Assembly: GCF_011601275.1 (NCBI RefSeq)
Contig: NZ_JAAOLY010000016.1
Coordinates: 1-64,000 of the forward strand
Length of the DNA: 64,000 bases
Direction of reading: 5' to 3'
Source of the DNA: Janthinobacterium lividum
GTDB taxonomy: Bacteria; Pseudomonadota; Gammaproteobacteria; Burkholderiales; Burkholderiaceae_D
The notes beneath the pieces were generated by a model. That model was not told where the DNA came from and made no database searches. It worked only from the letters and a program-made list of their open reading frames with translations. This document shows positions 25,751 through 36,709 of the stretch, one piece after another; within the stretch, counting starts at the first letter, position 1, and every line of letters starts with the position of its first letter. The position numbers and the translations under genes are program-made.

Positions 25751-27844
25751 ATGAAACCTGAACTGCACACGGAAGTGACCAAATCGGGCATCCTGCTTGA
25801 CCGCGAGCTGTCGCAACTGACTTTCAACCGGCGCGTGATGGCCCAGGCGGAAGACCCGAACATTCCGCTGCTCGAGCGCCTGCGCTACCTGTGCATCGTC
25901 AGCAGCAATATGGATGAGTTCTTCGAGGTGCGTGTGGCCAGCCTGCTGGCGGCCGGCAGCATCGGCGGTTCGCTGGCCGGCCACCCTGCCCTGGCGGCCA
26001 ACCTGGAGCGCATCGGCAAGGAATGCCATGCGCTGGTGGAACGCCAGTACGAGATATTAAATAGCGAAGTCTTGCCGGCCCTGCGCGAAGCGGGCGTGCA
26101 TTTGCTGCGCGACAGCGACCGCAACGAGGCGCAGCGCGCCTGGGTCAAGCAGTATTTCGACCGCGAAGTGCGGCCCCTGCTGACACCCATCGGCCTCGAC
26201 CCGGCTCACCCGTTCCCGCAAGTGGTGAATAAAAGTCTCAATTTCATCGTCTCGCTGAGCGGCAAGGATGCGTTCGGGCGCGGCACGGCGATCGCCATCG
26301 TCAAGGCGCCACGCGTCTTGCCGCGTGTCATCAAGCTGCCGGACGAGATCTCGGGCGAAGGCGTGTCCTTCTGTTTATTGTCGTCCGTCATCCATGCGCA
26401 CATCTCGGATCTGTTCGCCGGACGCGAAGTGATTGCCTATTCGCAATTCCGGGTCACGCGCGACAGCGACCTGTGGGTCGATGAAGACGAAGTCAAGAAC
26501 CTGCGCCAAGCCCTGAAGGGCGAGCTGGTGGGCCGCCAGTTCGGCACTTCCGTGCGCCTGGAAGTGGCGCGCAATTGTCCACCAGAACTGTCGCAGTTCC
26601 TGCTCGACCAGTTCAGCCTCGATCAAAGCCGCCTCTACCGCGTCAACGGCCCCGTGAACCTGGTGCGCCTGTCGGAAATGATCGATCACGTCAAGCAGCC
26701 GGAACTGCGCTTCCCGCCGTTCTTTCCGGGCCTTGCGCATAAAGCCATCGGCAACGACATCTTTGCCGCGCTGCACAAGCACGACATCCTGCTGCACCAC
26801 CCCTACCAGTCGTTCCAGACGGTCATCGACTTCATCCGCAGCGCCGCCTACGATCCCTCCGTCGTCGCCATCAAGCAGACGATCTACCGTACGGGCATGA
26901 ACTCGGACCTGATGGAGTCGCTGATCACGGCGGCGAAGATGGGCAAGGAAGTGACCGTCATCGTGGAATTGATGGCGCGTTTCGACGAGGAAGCCAACAT
27001 CAACTGGGCCGACAAGCTGGAACAGGCGGGCGCGCAAGTCGTGTACGGCGTGGTGGGATTGAAAACCCACGCCAAGGTGGCCCTCGTCATCCGCCGCGAG
27101 GAAGGCGCGCTGCGCTTTTATGCTCACTTGGGCACCGGCAACTATCATCCCACGACGACCAAGCTGTACACGGACTTCGGTTTGCTGACGGCCAACCAGG
27201 ACCTGGCCGTCGAAGTCAATGAAGTCTTCATCCACCTGACTAGCCTGACCAAGCCGCACAACCTGAACCATTTGTGGCTGGCGCCGTTCGGCCTGCAAAG
27301 CGAGATCATCAAGGCCATCCGCAACGAGGCGAAGATCGCCCGTTCGGGCCAGCGCGGGCGCATCATCGTGAAAGTCAACGCACTTGTCGATGAGTCCGTG
27401 ATCCGCGCCCTGTATGCGGCTTCGACCGATGGCGTGAAGATCGACCTGATCGTGCGCGGCGCCTGCACCCTGAAGCCCGGCGTGCCGGGCCTGTCGGAAA
27501 ACATCAAGGTGCGCTCCGTGATCGGCCGCTTCCTCGAACACAGCCGCATTTACTACTTCCGCAACGACCTGGCGCACGATGTCTACCTGGCCAGCGCCGA
27601 CTGGATGAGCCGCAACCTGTTCCGCAGGGTGGAAGTGGCTTTCCCGGTACTTGACCGGGCGCTGAAGCGGCGCGTGATCGCCGAGGGCTTGAATCCGTAT
27701 TTGAAGGATAATACAAATGCATGGGAACTGGAGCCGACGGGCCATTACGCGCGCCGCAAGCCGCGCGGCAAGCAAACACCGTTCAGCGCCCAGCAATACC
27801 TGATGCACACACTGGGCACGCCGGGCGCGGAGGTCGGCGAATAG
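25751..27844 (+). CDS. ppk1: polyphosphate kinase 1
   Basis: 697 residues, the usual PPK1 length. N-terminal helical domain (LLDRELSQLTFNRRVMAQAED), head domain, then two phospholipase-D-like domains. The phospho-accepting histidine is H440 in LKTHAKVALVIRREEG, and RYAHLGTGNYH-type and LEHSRIYYF motifs follow. It makes polyphosphate from ATP reversibly. It is divergent from pstS, placing polyphosphate storage beside phosphate uptake. ppx is not adjacent. Confidence 0.97.
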   Translation: MKPELHTEVTKSGILLDRELSQLTFNRRVMAQAEDPNIPLLERLRYLCIVSSNMDEFFEVRVASLLAAGSIGGSLAGHPALAANLERIGKECHALVERQYEILNSEVLPALREAGVHLLRDSDRNEAQRAWVKQYFDREVRPLLTPIGLDPAHPFPQVVNKSLNFIVSLSGKDAFGRGTAIAIVKAPRVLPRVIKLPDEISGEGVSFCLLSSVIHAHISDLFAGREVIAYSQFRVTRDSDLWVDEDEVKNLRQALKGELVGRQFGTSVRLEVARNCPPELSQFLLDQFSLDQSRLYRVNGPVNLVRLSEMIDHVKQPELRFPPFFPGLAHKAIGNDIFAALHKHDILLHHPYQSFQTVIDFIRSAAYDPSVVAIKQTIYRTGMNSDLMESLITAAKMGKEVTVIVELMARFDEEANINWADKLEQAGAQVVYGVVGLKTHAKVALVIRREEGALRFYAHLGTGNYHPTTTKLYTDFGLLTANQDLAVEVNEVFIHLTSLTKPHNLNHLWLAPFGLQSEIIKAIRNEAKIARSGQRGRIIVKVNALVDESVIRALYAASTDGVKIDLIVRGACTLKPGVPGLSENIKVRSVIGRFLEHSRIYYFRNDLAHDVYLASADWMSRNLFRRVEVAFPVLDRALKRRVIAEGLNPYLKDNTNAWELEPTGHYARRKPRGKQTPFSAQQYLMHTLGTPGAEVGE

Positions 27845-27869
27845 GCAATTCTACACAGAGGAGCACAGC

Positions 27870-28328
27870 ATGGATCTCATCTTGTGGCGACACGCAGAAG
27901 CCGAGCCGGGCGTCCCCGACCTCGAACGCGCCCTGACCGTCAAAGGCCAGAAACAGGCGCGCCGCATGGGGGAATGGCTGGCATCGCAACTTCCGGAAAA
28001 TTGCCGTATCCTCGTCAGCCCCGCCCTGCGCACCCTGCAAACGGCGGAGGCGCTGGGGCGCAAGTTCAAGCTGATGCCGGAACTGGCGCCCGGCGCCGAG
28101 GCGGAAGACATCCTCAAGGCGGCCAACTGGCCCGGCGGCAAGGAAACCGTGCTCATCGTCGGTCACCAGCCAACCTTGGGCCAGGCGGCCGCCCTGCTGC
28201 TGACGGGCGAGGAACAGGAATGGGAAATGCGCAAGGCCAGCGCCTGGTGGTTTTCGCAGCGCGAGCCAGGCGACCCCGTCAGCATTTATTTGAAGGCGGT
28301 GATGGCGCATGATTTGGTCGTGAAATAA
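27870..28328 (+). CDS. sixA: phosphohistidine phosphatase SixA
   Basis: 152 residues of the histidine phosphatase (phosphoglycerate mutase-like) superfamily. It begins MDLILWRHAEAEPG with catalytic H8 in the RHG-type motif, has SPALRTLQTAE with the second arginine, and a second catalytic histidine in LIVGHQPTLGQ. SixA removes phosphate from histidine phosphotransfer proteins such as ArcB HPt or PtsO/NPr. It lies 25 bp after ppk1 and is probably cotranscribed, with a GAGGAG ribosome site. Confidence 0.92.
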   Translation: MDLILWRHAEAEPGVPDLERALTVKGQKQARRMGEWLASQLPENCRILVSPALRTLQTAEALGRKFKLMPELAPGAEAEDILKAANWPGGKETVLIVGHQPTLGQAAALLLTGEEQEWEMRKASAWWFSQREPGDPVSIYLKAVMAHDLVVK

Positions 28329-28399
28329 GGGGGCGAAGCGGGGAAATGCGCAAAAAGTGCGCTGGGACAAATACTAGCGGGGTTCACAACTCAGCAGCC

Positions 28400-28427
28400 T
28401 TGTAAAGCGCTGCCGATCTGCTAGAGT
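28400..28427 (+). promoter_or_regulatory. sigma-70-like promoter upstream of a small membrane protein
   Basis: TTGTAA (28400-28405) and TAGAGT (28422-28427) are separated by 16 bp. The likely transcript has an 80-90 base leader that ends in a hairpin (around 28487-28507) just before the ATG of the small protein. Confidence 0.45.
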
Positions 28428-28512
28428 TTAATTGCATCAACTACGTGCAAGAGCCCTGCTCCCGCACATTGAGCAACCCAGCGGACAGCCGTCCAACGGC
28501 GGCTGAAAGACC

Positions 28513-28641
28513 ATGTTAATCACCTTCCTCGTTTTTCTCTTCATTGCCATCTTCGCCGCCATCATCGGCTTTGTCGCCTTTGAACTGGTCGAAGAAATGC
28601 GCGGCAGCCACCATAAGCTGATGGACCGCTATCACGAGTAG
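28513..28641 (+). CDS. 42-residue single-helix membrane protein
   Basis: The frame encodes one long hydrophobic helix (MLITFLVFLFIAIFAAIIGF and onward to about residue 24) and a charged, histidine-containing tail (EEMRGSHHKLMDRYHE). This is the form of many bacterial small membrane proteins that modulate larger partners. It has its own promoter candidate and a weak GAAAGA ribosome site. I know of no family name. The codon pattern and clean helix-plus-tail layout are the evidence for it being real. Confidence 0.55.
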   Translation: MLITFLVFLFIAIFAAIIGFVAFELVEEMRGSHHKLMDRYHE

Positions 28642-28725
28642 CGCTCACCTCGGCACTATCGCATGGCGCCAGCGACGGCCCAACAGGCCCGTCCCTCGCG
28701 CCATCATCGTTTTTATACTCCCGTC

Positions 28726-29847
28726 TTACACTCCCGTTTTGAACTTCGTATAGATGCGCGTCATCAAGCGGCGGATATCGGCCGTGGTCGCTTCCGGCGC
28801 GGCCATGCGCTGCTTGTCGGCGTCCGACAGGAAGATGGCCTTGTTCTCGCCGATGTCCTTGCGTACATATTTGATGCTGGCCGGATTCGGATTCGCGTAG
28901 AACACCTTGTTGCTCAGGCTGGCATGCACTTGCGGACGCAGGATGTAGTTGATGAACAGGTGCGCATTATTCGGGTGCGGCGCGTCGGCGGGAATCGCCA
29001 TGGTGTCGAACATCAGGGCGGCCGTCTTCGGCACCAGCACCTGGATCACATTGCCGTTCTTGGCATCGATGGCGCGCTGGCGCGCGATATTGATGTCGCC
29101 CGACCAGCCCAGCGCCACGCAGACGGAGCCGTTGGCCATGTCATTGATGTAGCCGGACGAGCTGAACAGGGTCACATAAGGGCGGATGGCCTGCAGCACC
29201 TTGCCCGCTTCCTGGTAGTCGGCGGCCGTTTTCGAGTACGCGGGCTTGCCCAGGTATTGCAGGGCGGCCGGCAGCACTTCCGACGGCGAGTCGAGGAAGG
29301 ACACGCCGCACGATTTCAGCTTCGATGCATATTTCGGGTCGAAGACCAGGTCCCACGCATTGTCGGGCATGGGCATGCCGCCCAGCGCGGCCTTGACCTT
29401 GTTGACGTTGATGCCCACCGTCGTGTAGCCCCACAGCCAGTCGACCAGGTAATCGTTGTTCGGGTCGATCTTCGCCAGCTTGGCCTGCAGGTTCTGGTCC
29501 AGGTTGCCCAAATTCGTCAGCTTGCTCTTGTCGAGTTTACGCAGCAGGCCCGCATCGATCTGCAGGCGCGCCCACTGGGCCGTCGGTACGACGATGTCGT
29601 AGCCGGACTTGCCCGCCACCAGTTTCGCATTGAGGATTTCGTTATTGTCGAAAACGTCGTAGCGCACCTTGATGCCCGTTTCCTTCTCAAAATTCTTGAT
29701 TGTATCGTCGCCGATATAGTCCGACCAGTTATAGATGTTCAGGACCTTCTCTTCCTGAGCCTGAGCATGCGCAGGCAAGGCCAGTACGGCCGCCGCCAAG
29801 GCCAATCCCACTCCAATGCGCCGTCCTGCTTGCCATGTGTTTGCCAT
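28726..29847 (-). CDS. periplasmic polyamine-binding protein, PotF/PotD-like
   Basis: 373 residues. A signal peptide (cleaved after ALPAHA, near residue 28) leads to KVLNIYNWSDYIGDDTIKNFEKETG, the signature start of the spermidine/putrescine-binding family, with later YDIVVPTAQW and GYTTVGINVNKV. It would deliver polyamines to an ABC importer; PotF (putrescine) is the nearest style. No permease or ATPase genes adjoin it, so it is an orphan or serves a distant system. Confidence 0.9.
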   Translation of the reverse strand: MANTWQAGRRIGVGLALAAAVLALPAHAQAQEEKVLNIYNWSDYIGDDTIKNFEKETGIKVRYDVFDNNEILNAKLVAGKSGYDIVVPTAQWARLQIDAGLLRKLDKSKLTNLGNLDQNLQAKLAKIDPNNDYLVDWLWGYTTVGINVNKVKAALGGMPMPDNAWDLVFDPKYASKLKSCGVSFLDSPSEVLPAALQYLGKPAYSKTAADYQEAGKVLQAIRPYVTLFSSSGYINDMANGSVCVALGWSGDINIARQRAIDAKNGNVIQVLVPKTAALMFDTMAIPADAPHPNNAHLFINYILRPQVHASLSNKVFYANPNPASIKYVRKDIGENKAIFLSDADKQRMAAPEATTADIRRLMTRIYTKFKTGV

Positions 29848-29893
29848 CGTACCGCCTCCGGAATTAGTCAGAAAATAGTGACGATGATAGCAA

Positions 29894-29930
29894 GAAGGGC
29901 GGCATCAGGTCTAGCCTGATACCGCCCTTC
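29894..29930. terminator. terminator-like hairpin after clpB
   Basis: A long stem: 29894-29902 pairs with 29922-29930 (9 bp) and 29904-29909 with 29915-29920 (6 bp), around a small internal bulge and a short loop. It lies 34 bp beyond the clpB stop. The following U-rich tract is short on both strands, so termination strength is uncertain. Confidence 0.7.
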
Positions 29931-29963
29931 TTTCACTGCCGGGGTCAGCGACCCCGCACAAGC

Positions 29964-32570
<2,607 letters not shown>

Positions 32571-32583
32571 GAAAAGCGCTCCC

Positions 32584-32630
32584 GGTTAATTAGTTGTTAA
32601 CCAAATTGGGGTGAGGCAGTACTTTTCAAG
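32584..32630 (-). promoter_or_regulatory. sigma-32 (heat-shock) promoter of clpB
   Basis: On the minus strand CTTGAA (32630-32625) is followed after 13 bp by CCCCAATT (32611-32604), very close to the sigma-32 consensus CTTGAA-N13-CCCCATNT. Downstream of the -10 is a perfect inverted repeat GGTTAA-N7-TTAACC (32584-32602), which could be an operator or an mRNA leader structure. Both fit heat-shock control of the disaggregase. Confidence 0.85.
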
Positions 32631-32691
32631 CATACACAAAGCAGAAAACCGATGCATTTGGGCAAAAGCTACGGTGCGGGGCAAACACGAT

Positions 32692-33165
32692 TCAAATGGC
32701 GCTTGCTTTTGCCGCCCACTTGTCCAGGGCCGTCTCGTCGCTGTCGCGCGCATCGACCCAGCGCGCCCCTTCGGGCGTGTCTTCCTTCTTCCAGAACGGC
32801 GCTTCCGTCTTCAGGTAGTCGATGATGAATTCGCAGGCGGCGAAGGCCTCGCCCCGGTGGGCGGACGAGACCGCCACCAGCACGATCTGCTCCTGCGGCA
32901 GCAGCGGCCCCACGCGGTGGATCACCAGCGCGCCGGACAGGGGCCAGCGCTCGCGCGCCTGCTCGACGATGGCTGCGATGGACGTTTCCGTCATGCCCGG
33001 ATAGTGCTCGAGTTCCATGGCGGCCACGTCCAGCCCTTCGTTCATGTCGCGCACCGTGCCGACGAAGCCGACGACGGCGCCCACCTTGGGATTGCCTGCA
33101 CGCAATTGTGCGATTTCTTGACTCAAGTCAAAATCGGCTTGCTGGACGCGGACGGTGGTACTCAT
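32692..33165 (-). CDS. moaE: molybdopterin synthase catalytic subunit MoaE
   Basis: 157 residues. Motifs FVGTVRDMNEG, MELEHYPGM, HRVGPLLPQE, VAVSSAHRGEAF and the active-site lysine segment YLKTEAPFWKKE are those of MoaE, which with thiocarboxylated MoaD adds sulfur to precursor Z. I set the start at 33165 (MSTTVRVQQ), where the ATG overlaps the stop of the upstream DUF349 gene. No moaD or moeA is adjacent, which is unusual. Confidence 0.95.
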   Translation of the reverse strand: MSTTVRVQQADFDLSQEIAQLRAGNPKVGAVVGFVGTVRDMNEGLDVAAMELEHYPGMTETSIAAIVEQARERWPLSGALVIHRVGPLLPQEQIVLVAVSSAHRGEAFAACEFIIDYLKTEAPFWKKEDTPEGARWVDARDSDETALDKWAAKASAI

Positions 33166-35750
33166 TTGACGTTGCCTCCTATGCGGCGCAGCAGGGTTTC
33201 GATGCGGCTGGCCGTGCGCGCATCGGTGGCGGCGGCAATCGCGCACAACTGCATCAGCTGCGACGCTTGCGTGAGCGGCTTCTGGCCCGATTTGAGCGAC
33301 GATTGCAGCACTTCCACCTGCATCTTCAAGCGGTCGCGGGCAAATTCGGCGCCGCTGTCGACGCCGGCGACGATTTCCAGACGCAGGACTTCAGCGAGCA
33401 GGCGCTCCTGATTGGCCTGCAATTGCTGCACGTAGGCGGCGCTGCCCTCGCCCAGCGCGGCCTGGGCGGCGGCAAAGCGCTGCTGCAGGCCGCGTTCGTA
33501 CTGGGCGTCGAGCGGCGGCAAGGCACTCCAGCGCTCGCTCCACGCTTGCGCGTCGTCGGCGCCGCCATCAGCCAATGAAACTTCCAGCGATTGCACCAAT
33601 CGCAGTTTGTCGCGCAAGGCGTTGGCCTGGGCCGCGCCGGCCCGTTCGGCGATGGCGTCCGCTTGCGCTTGCACGCCGGCGACCGCGGCCTGGTAGCGCT
33701 GTTCGATCTTCGCTTCGCTGGCGCGCGGCACGGGACCCGTGGCGTTCCATGCGGCGCGTGTGTCGCGCAGCAAGTGATTGATGAAGGCGGTGCGGCTCTT
33801 GTCGTCGCCCTCGGGCACGACGGCCGTTTCCAGCGCGGCGCACAGCGCTTCGCGCGCATGCAGGTGTTCGCGGCGCTCGTGGTCGGCCGCGTGGGCCGTT
33901 TCCTTGCGCCTGGCGAAGATATCGTCGCAGGCGGCACGGAAACGCTGCCACAGCGCCTGTTCCGCGCGGCGTTCCAGCGGCAGGGCTTTCGCCAGTTCCT
34001 GCCATTTATCCTGCAAGGCTTTCAGCATGTCGACCGTGTTGCGCTCCGATGGTTTCAGCAAGCCCACTTCGACGATCAATTGTTCGCGGCGCGCCGTCTC
34101 GATCTGCCGCTGCGTTTCCAGCGGCTTCGACAGGGCGTCCAGCGCGGCGCCAAACTCGGCGTCCAGGCGTTTCTTTTCCTTGCGGTCGATGGTGCCCAGG
34201 CGCGTCCACGCCTGGCGCAAACGCTGCGAAGCGGACGCGACGTGTTTCCAGTCGGTACTCTCTTCGGCCGCCAGGGCCGCCGTTTCCGCGATCAGTTCCT
34301 GGGCCTTGGCCGCATTGCCGTGGCGCTCTTCTGCCAGCTGCTTGAAATGCTGGGCCGCCGGCGCATAGGCCACGCTGCAGGCGGCGTCGAAACGTTCCCA
34401 CAAAGACTTCGGTGCGGGGCCGGACAGGGTGTCGAGCGACTTCCAGCGCTCGCGCAAGCTGCCCACTTTCTTGGCCAGCTCGGCCATCGGCAATTGTTGC
34501 GCCGGCAATTCCTCGCCCGCCTTGACCAGTTCCTCGCGCGACACGTTGCCGCCCCAGCGCGCCCAGTCGGCCAGGCGCTTGAACTCTCCGCGCACATGGG
34601 CCAGGCGGTCCGCTTGCGCCGGCGTCAAACGGCCGTGTTTGGTGTCGCGCAAAGTCTTGTCATGTTCGGAAGCCACGTGCAGCAAGCCATCCTGCAGTGC
34701 CGCTTCCATGGCGTCGAGCACCTTGAAGAATTGCTCCGTCGCTTCTTTCGACACGGGCGCGTGTTCCTGGCGCGGCTTGCGTAATACAGGTATAGATACA
34801 GGCTCGGCATGGGCCGCTGCGGCCTCCGGCGCCGCCGCGTGCACGGGTGCCGGCGCGCTGGCCAGCAGGACCGCAAATTGCTGCTGCAGGCTGTCGGACA
34901 GCGGCGATTCCGGCAAGCGCGGCAGGGCTTGCCACGCGCGTTTCAAGGCATCCAAGTCGAGGCTGGCGGCGTCCTGCGCCTGCCATTCTGCCAACGCGGC
35001 CTGGCGTACGTCGAACACGGCCTGGTGCTGCTGCAGCGCTTGCAAGGCGGACTGCGCCTGCTCGCGCGCCTGGATGAAATCGGTTTCCAGGTGTTTCGGC
35101 AAGGAAGCGCGCTCGGGCGATTGCGCATGCTGCGCATGTTCCGCATCGAGGCGGGCCAGCGCCTGCGCCAGCTCGCCGGCGGACTGGCCATTGCTGGCCA
35201 GCGCGCGCGCGGCGGCGACGGCGTCGATCACGGCGCGCTGCAGCAGCACTTGCGCTTCCAGGCGGGCGGCCAGCGCGGCGCGCGCGGCGGCAAACGCCGT
35301 CGCCAGCTCGGGCGTGGCCTTGATGACTTGCCATTGGCGGTCCAGCTCGGCAACCTGGTTCGGGCTCAGCTTTTCATCGTTCAACAGGCGCTGCGCCGTG
35401 TCGATGCTGGCCTGGGCGCGCTGCGTCTCGGCGGCCTGGTGACGGATCAGGTCGATGCGGCCCTGCATCAGCTTGGCAACGCGGCGGTCCGTGTTACGCA
35501 TGGCGTGGTGGACTTTTTCCAGCAGGGGCAAGGCATGGATGTGTTCGGCCGCGATCAGGCGGGCATCGGCAAATTCGCTGGACACGATGAATTCAAAGGC
35601 GGCGGTTTCGTCGCCGGCCACGGCATGGGCGCGCGCAACCTGTTCGGCGCGGCGCGATGCGCTCTGCGCCGAGGCGGCGGCCTGTTCTGCCACGACAGGA
35701 TCGGGGACGGCAGTCTTGCTGGCAGAACGCTTGAAGAGAAATTCGAACAT
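33162..35750 (-). CDS. DUF349 repeat protein
   Basis: 862 residues from MFEFLFKRSASK. Highly charged and helical, with several DUF349-type repeats, for example FKRLADWARWGG, LRERWKSLDTLSGPAPKSLWERFDAA and LQDKWQELAKALPLERRAEQALWQRFRAA. The function of DUF349 proteins is not settled. The start at 35750 is preferred because the longer frame is made of a repeated 12-bp array upstream. It ends by overlapping moaE (ATGA), so the two are cotranslated. Confidence 0.85.
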   Translation of the reverse strand: MFEFLFKRSASKTAVPDPVVAEQAAASAQSASRRAEQVARAHAVAGDETAAFEFIVSSEFADARLIAAEHIHALPLLEKVHHAMRNTDRRVAKLMQGRIDLIRHQAAETQRAQASIDTAQRLLNDEKLSPNQVAELDRQWQVIKATPELATAFAAARAALAARLEAQVLLQRAVIDAVAAARALASNGQSAGELAQALARLDAEHAQHAQSPERASLPKHLETDFIQAREQAQSALQALQQHQAVFDVRQAALAEWQAQDAASLDLDALKRAWQALPRLPESPLSDSLQQQFAVLLASAPAPVHAAAPEAAAAHAEPVSIPVLRKPRQEHAPVSKEATEQFFKVLDAMEAALQDGLLHVASEHDKTLRDTKHGRLTPAQADRLAHVRGEFKRLADWARWGGNVSREELVKAGEELPAQQLPMAELAKKVGSLRERWKSLDTLSGPAPKSLWERFDAACSVAYAPAAQHFKQLAEERHGNAAKAQELIAETAALAAEESTDWKHVASASQRLRQAWTRLGTIDRKEKKRLDAEFGAALDALSKPLETQRQIETARREQLIVEVGLLKPSERNTVDMLKALQDKWQELAKALPLERRAEQALWQRFRAACDDIFARRKETAHAADHERREHLHAREALCAALETAVVPEGDDKSRTAFINHLLRDTRAAWNATGPVPRASEAKIEQRYQAAVAGVQAQADAIAERAGAAQANALRDKLRLVQSLEVSLADGGADDAQAWSERWSALPPLDAQYERGLQQRFAAAQAALGEGSAAYVQQLQANQERLLAEVLRLEIVAGVDSGAEFARDRLKMQVEVLQSSLKSGQKPLTQASQLMQLCAIAAATDARTASRIETLLRRIGGNVK

Positions 35751-35828
35751 GACGGGTTTCGCGTGGATCAAAACCACCATCATAACAAAGCCCGGGGTAT
35801 TGCATCGGACAGGTATGTACAAGTTACC

Positions 35829-35876
35829 AATTGAGTAACATAGTGAGTAACATTGTGAATAACACCGTGAGTAACA
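35829..35876 (-). repeat. four tandem 12-bp repeats upstream of the DUF349 gene
   Basis: Four units of 12 bp run head to tail: 35829-35840, 35841-35852, 35853-35864 and 35865-35876. All end in GAGTAACA (the third has GAATAACA). On the minus strand each starts TGTTACTCA. The array begins 79 bp upstream of the DUF349 start, in the 213-bp gap after the preceding gene. The helical-phase spacing suggests a stacked binding site or a short satellite. Confidence 0.75.
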
Positions 35877-35963
35877 CGGCATTTCCCCAATGGGAGGGCC
35901 AGCGCAAAATCAGGAAAGCACCCCGGTACAAACGGGAGAATGGGGTGTGCGCTCGCTACCCGT

Positions 35964-36593
35964 TCAAGCCTGCGCGCGCAGCGGCTGCGGCGGCACGGGC
36001 GAGCTGGACTCTGCGCCATCGGCCACCGTTTCAGCGCCGCCGGCTGCCGGCAAAACAAAGGGCAGCACTTGCGCCTTGCCACGGCGCGCTTCCTGCGCGC
36101 GCGCATCGTGGGCGAGGAACTGGTAGGCGATGGCAAACCACGTTTCGCCCACGATGACCTTGCGCGCCAGCGCGAACAGCTCGCGCTCTTCTTTTTCCAG
36201 GCGCTGCAGCAAGGCCGCGCAAAAGGCGTCGATGGCGGCGCACAGCTGCTCGGCCTGCAATTCGGAATGGTCGATGGCGGCGCCCGCGCGCTGCTGCACG
36301 ACATTGATGCTCTCCAGCGCCGCGTGGTTCAAGCCAGTAATCTCGTCGAGCAGGCCGTCCGCATGCGGCGCGGCCTGGCGGATGGCGGGGATCAGGTACA
36401 TCTCCACCTTGCGCCAGTAGCCGCCCTGGTAGAGCCGGTTCAGCCAGTCGCCCGCGTACTGCATCTGCGCCAGGCTGAGCCTGCTCTGGTGGCGCAGCTG
36501 CACATGCATGTACTTCTGAAAAGCCAGCAAGCTCATGCGAATGCTGGCCTGTTCCACCGACAGGGAAACCAATATATATGTTGCCGTAAGCAT
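35964..36593 (-). CDS. hypothetical helical protein, possibly hemerythrin-like
   Basis: 209 residues, largely helical, without a signal peptide or membrane helix. His and acidic residues recur in helix-like spacing (LNHAALESI, IDHSELQAEQ, KEERELFALA, LAHDARAQEA), which could form a hemerythrin-type metal site, but I cannot align it firmly. The C-terminal 30 residues are Pro/Ala rich. The ATG at 36593 follows GGGAG; an alternative is MSLLAFQKY at 36536. Much of the longer upstream frame is antisense to nothing and has no coding look. Confidence 0.55.
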   Translation of the reverse strand: MLTATYILVSLSVEQASIRMSLLAFQKYMHVQLRHQSRLSLAQMQYAGDWLNRLYQGGYWRKVEMYLIPAIRQAAPHADGLLDEITGLNHAALESINVVQQRAGAAIDHSELQAEQLCAAIDAFCAALLQRLEKEERELFALARKVIVGETWFAIAYQFLAHDARAQEARRGKAQVLPFVLPAAGGAETVADGAESSSPVPPQPLRAQA

Positions 36594-36709
36594 GCACTCA
36601 CTCCCGAAAACGCGCTGGATGTCTGATCCTGGAAGTGAAAGTGTAAAGACTACCGACAGCGGCCGGTTTGATCCTGCACAAACCCGCAGCGGGCCAGGCG
36701 CGCTTTCTT

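Noticed and set aside
35829-35876. CRISPR array
   Set aside because: Units are 12 bp, directly adjacent, without spacers, and no cas gene is present.
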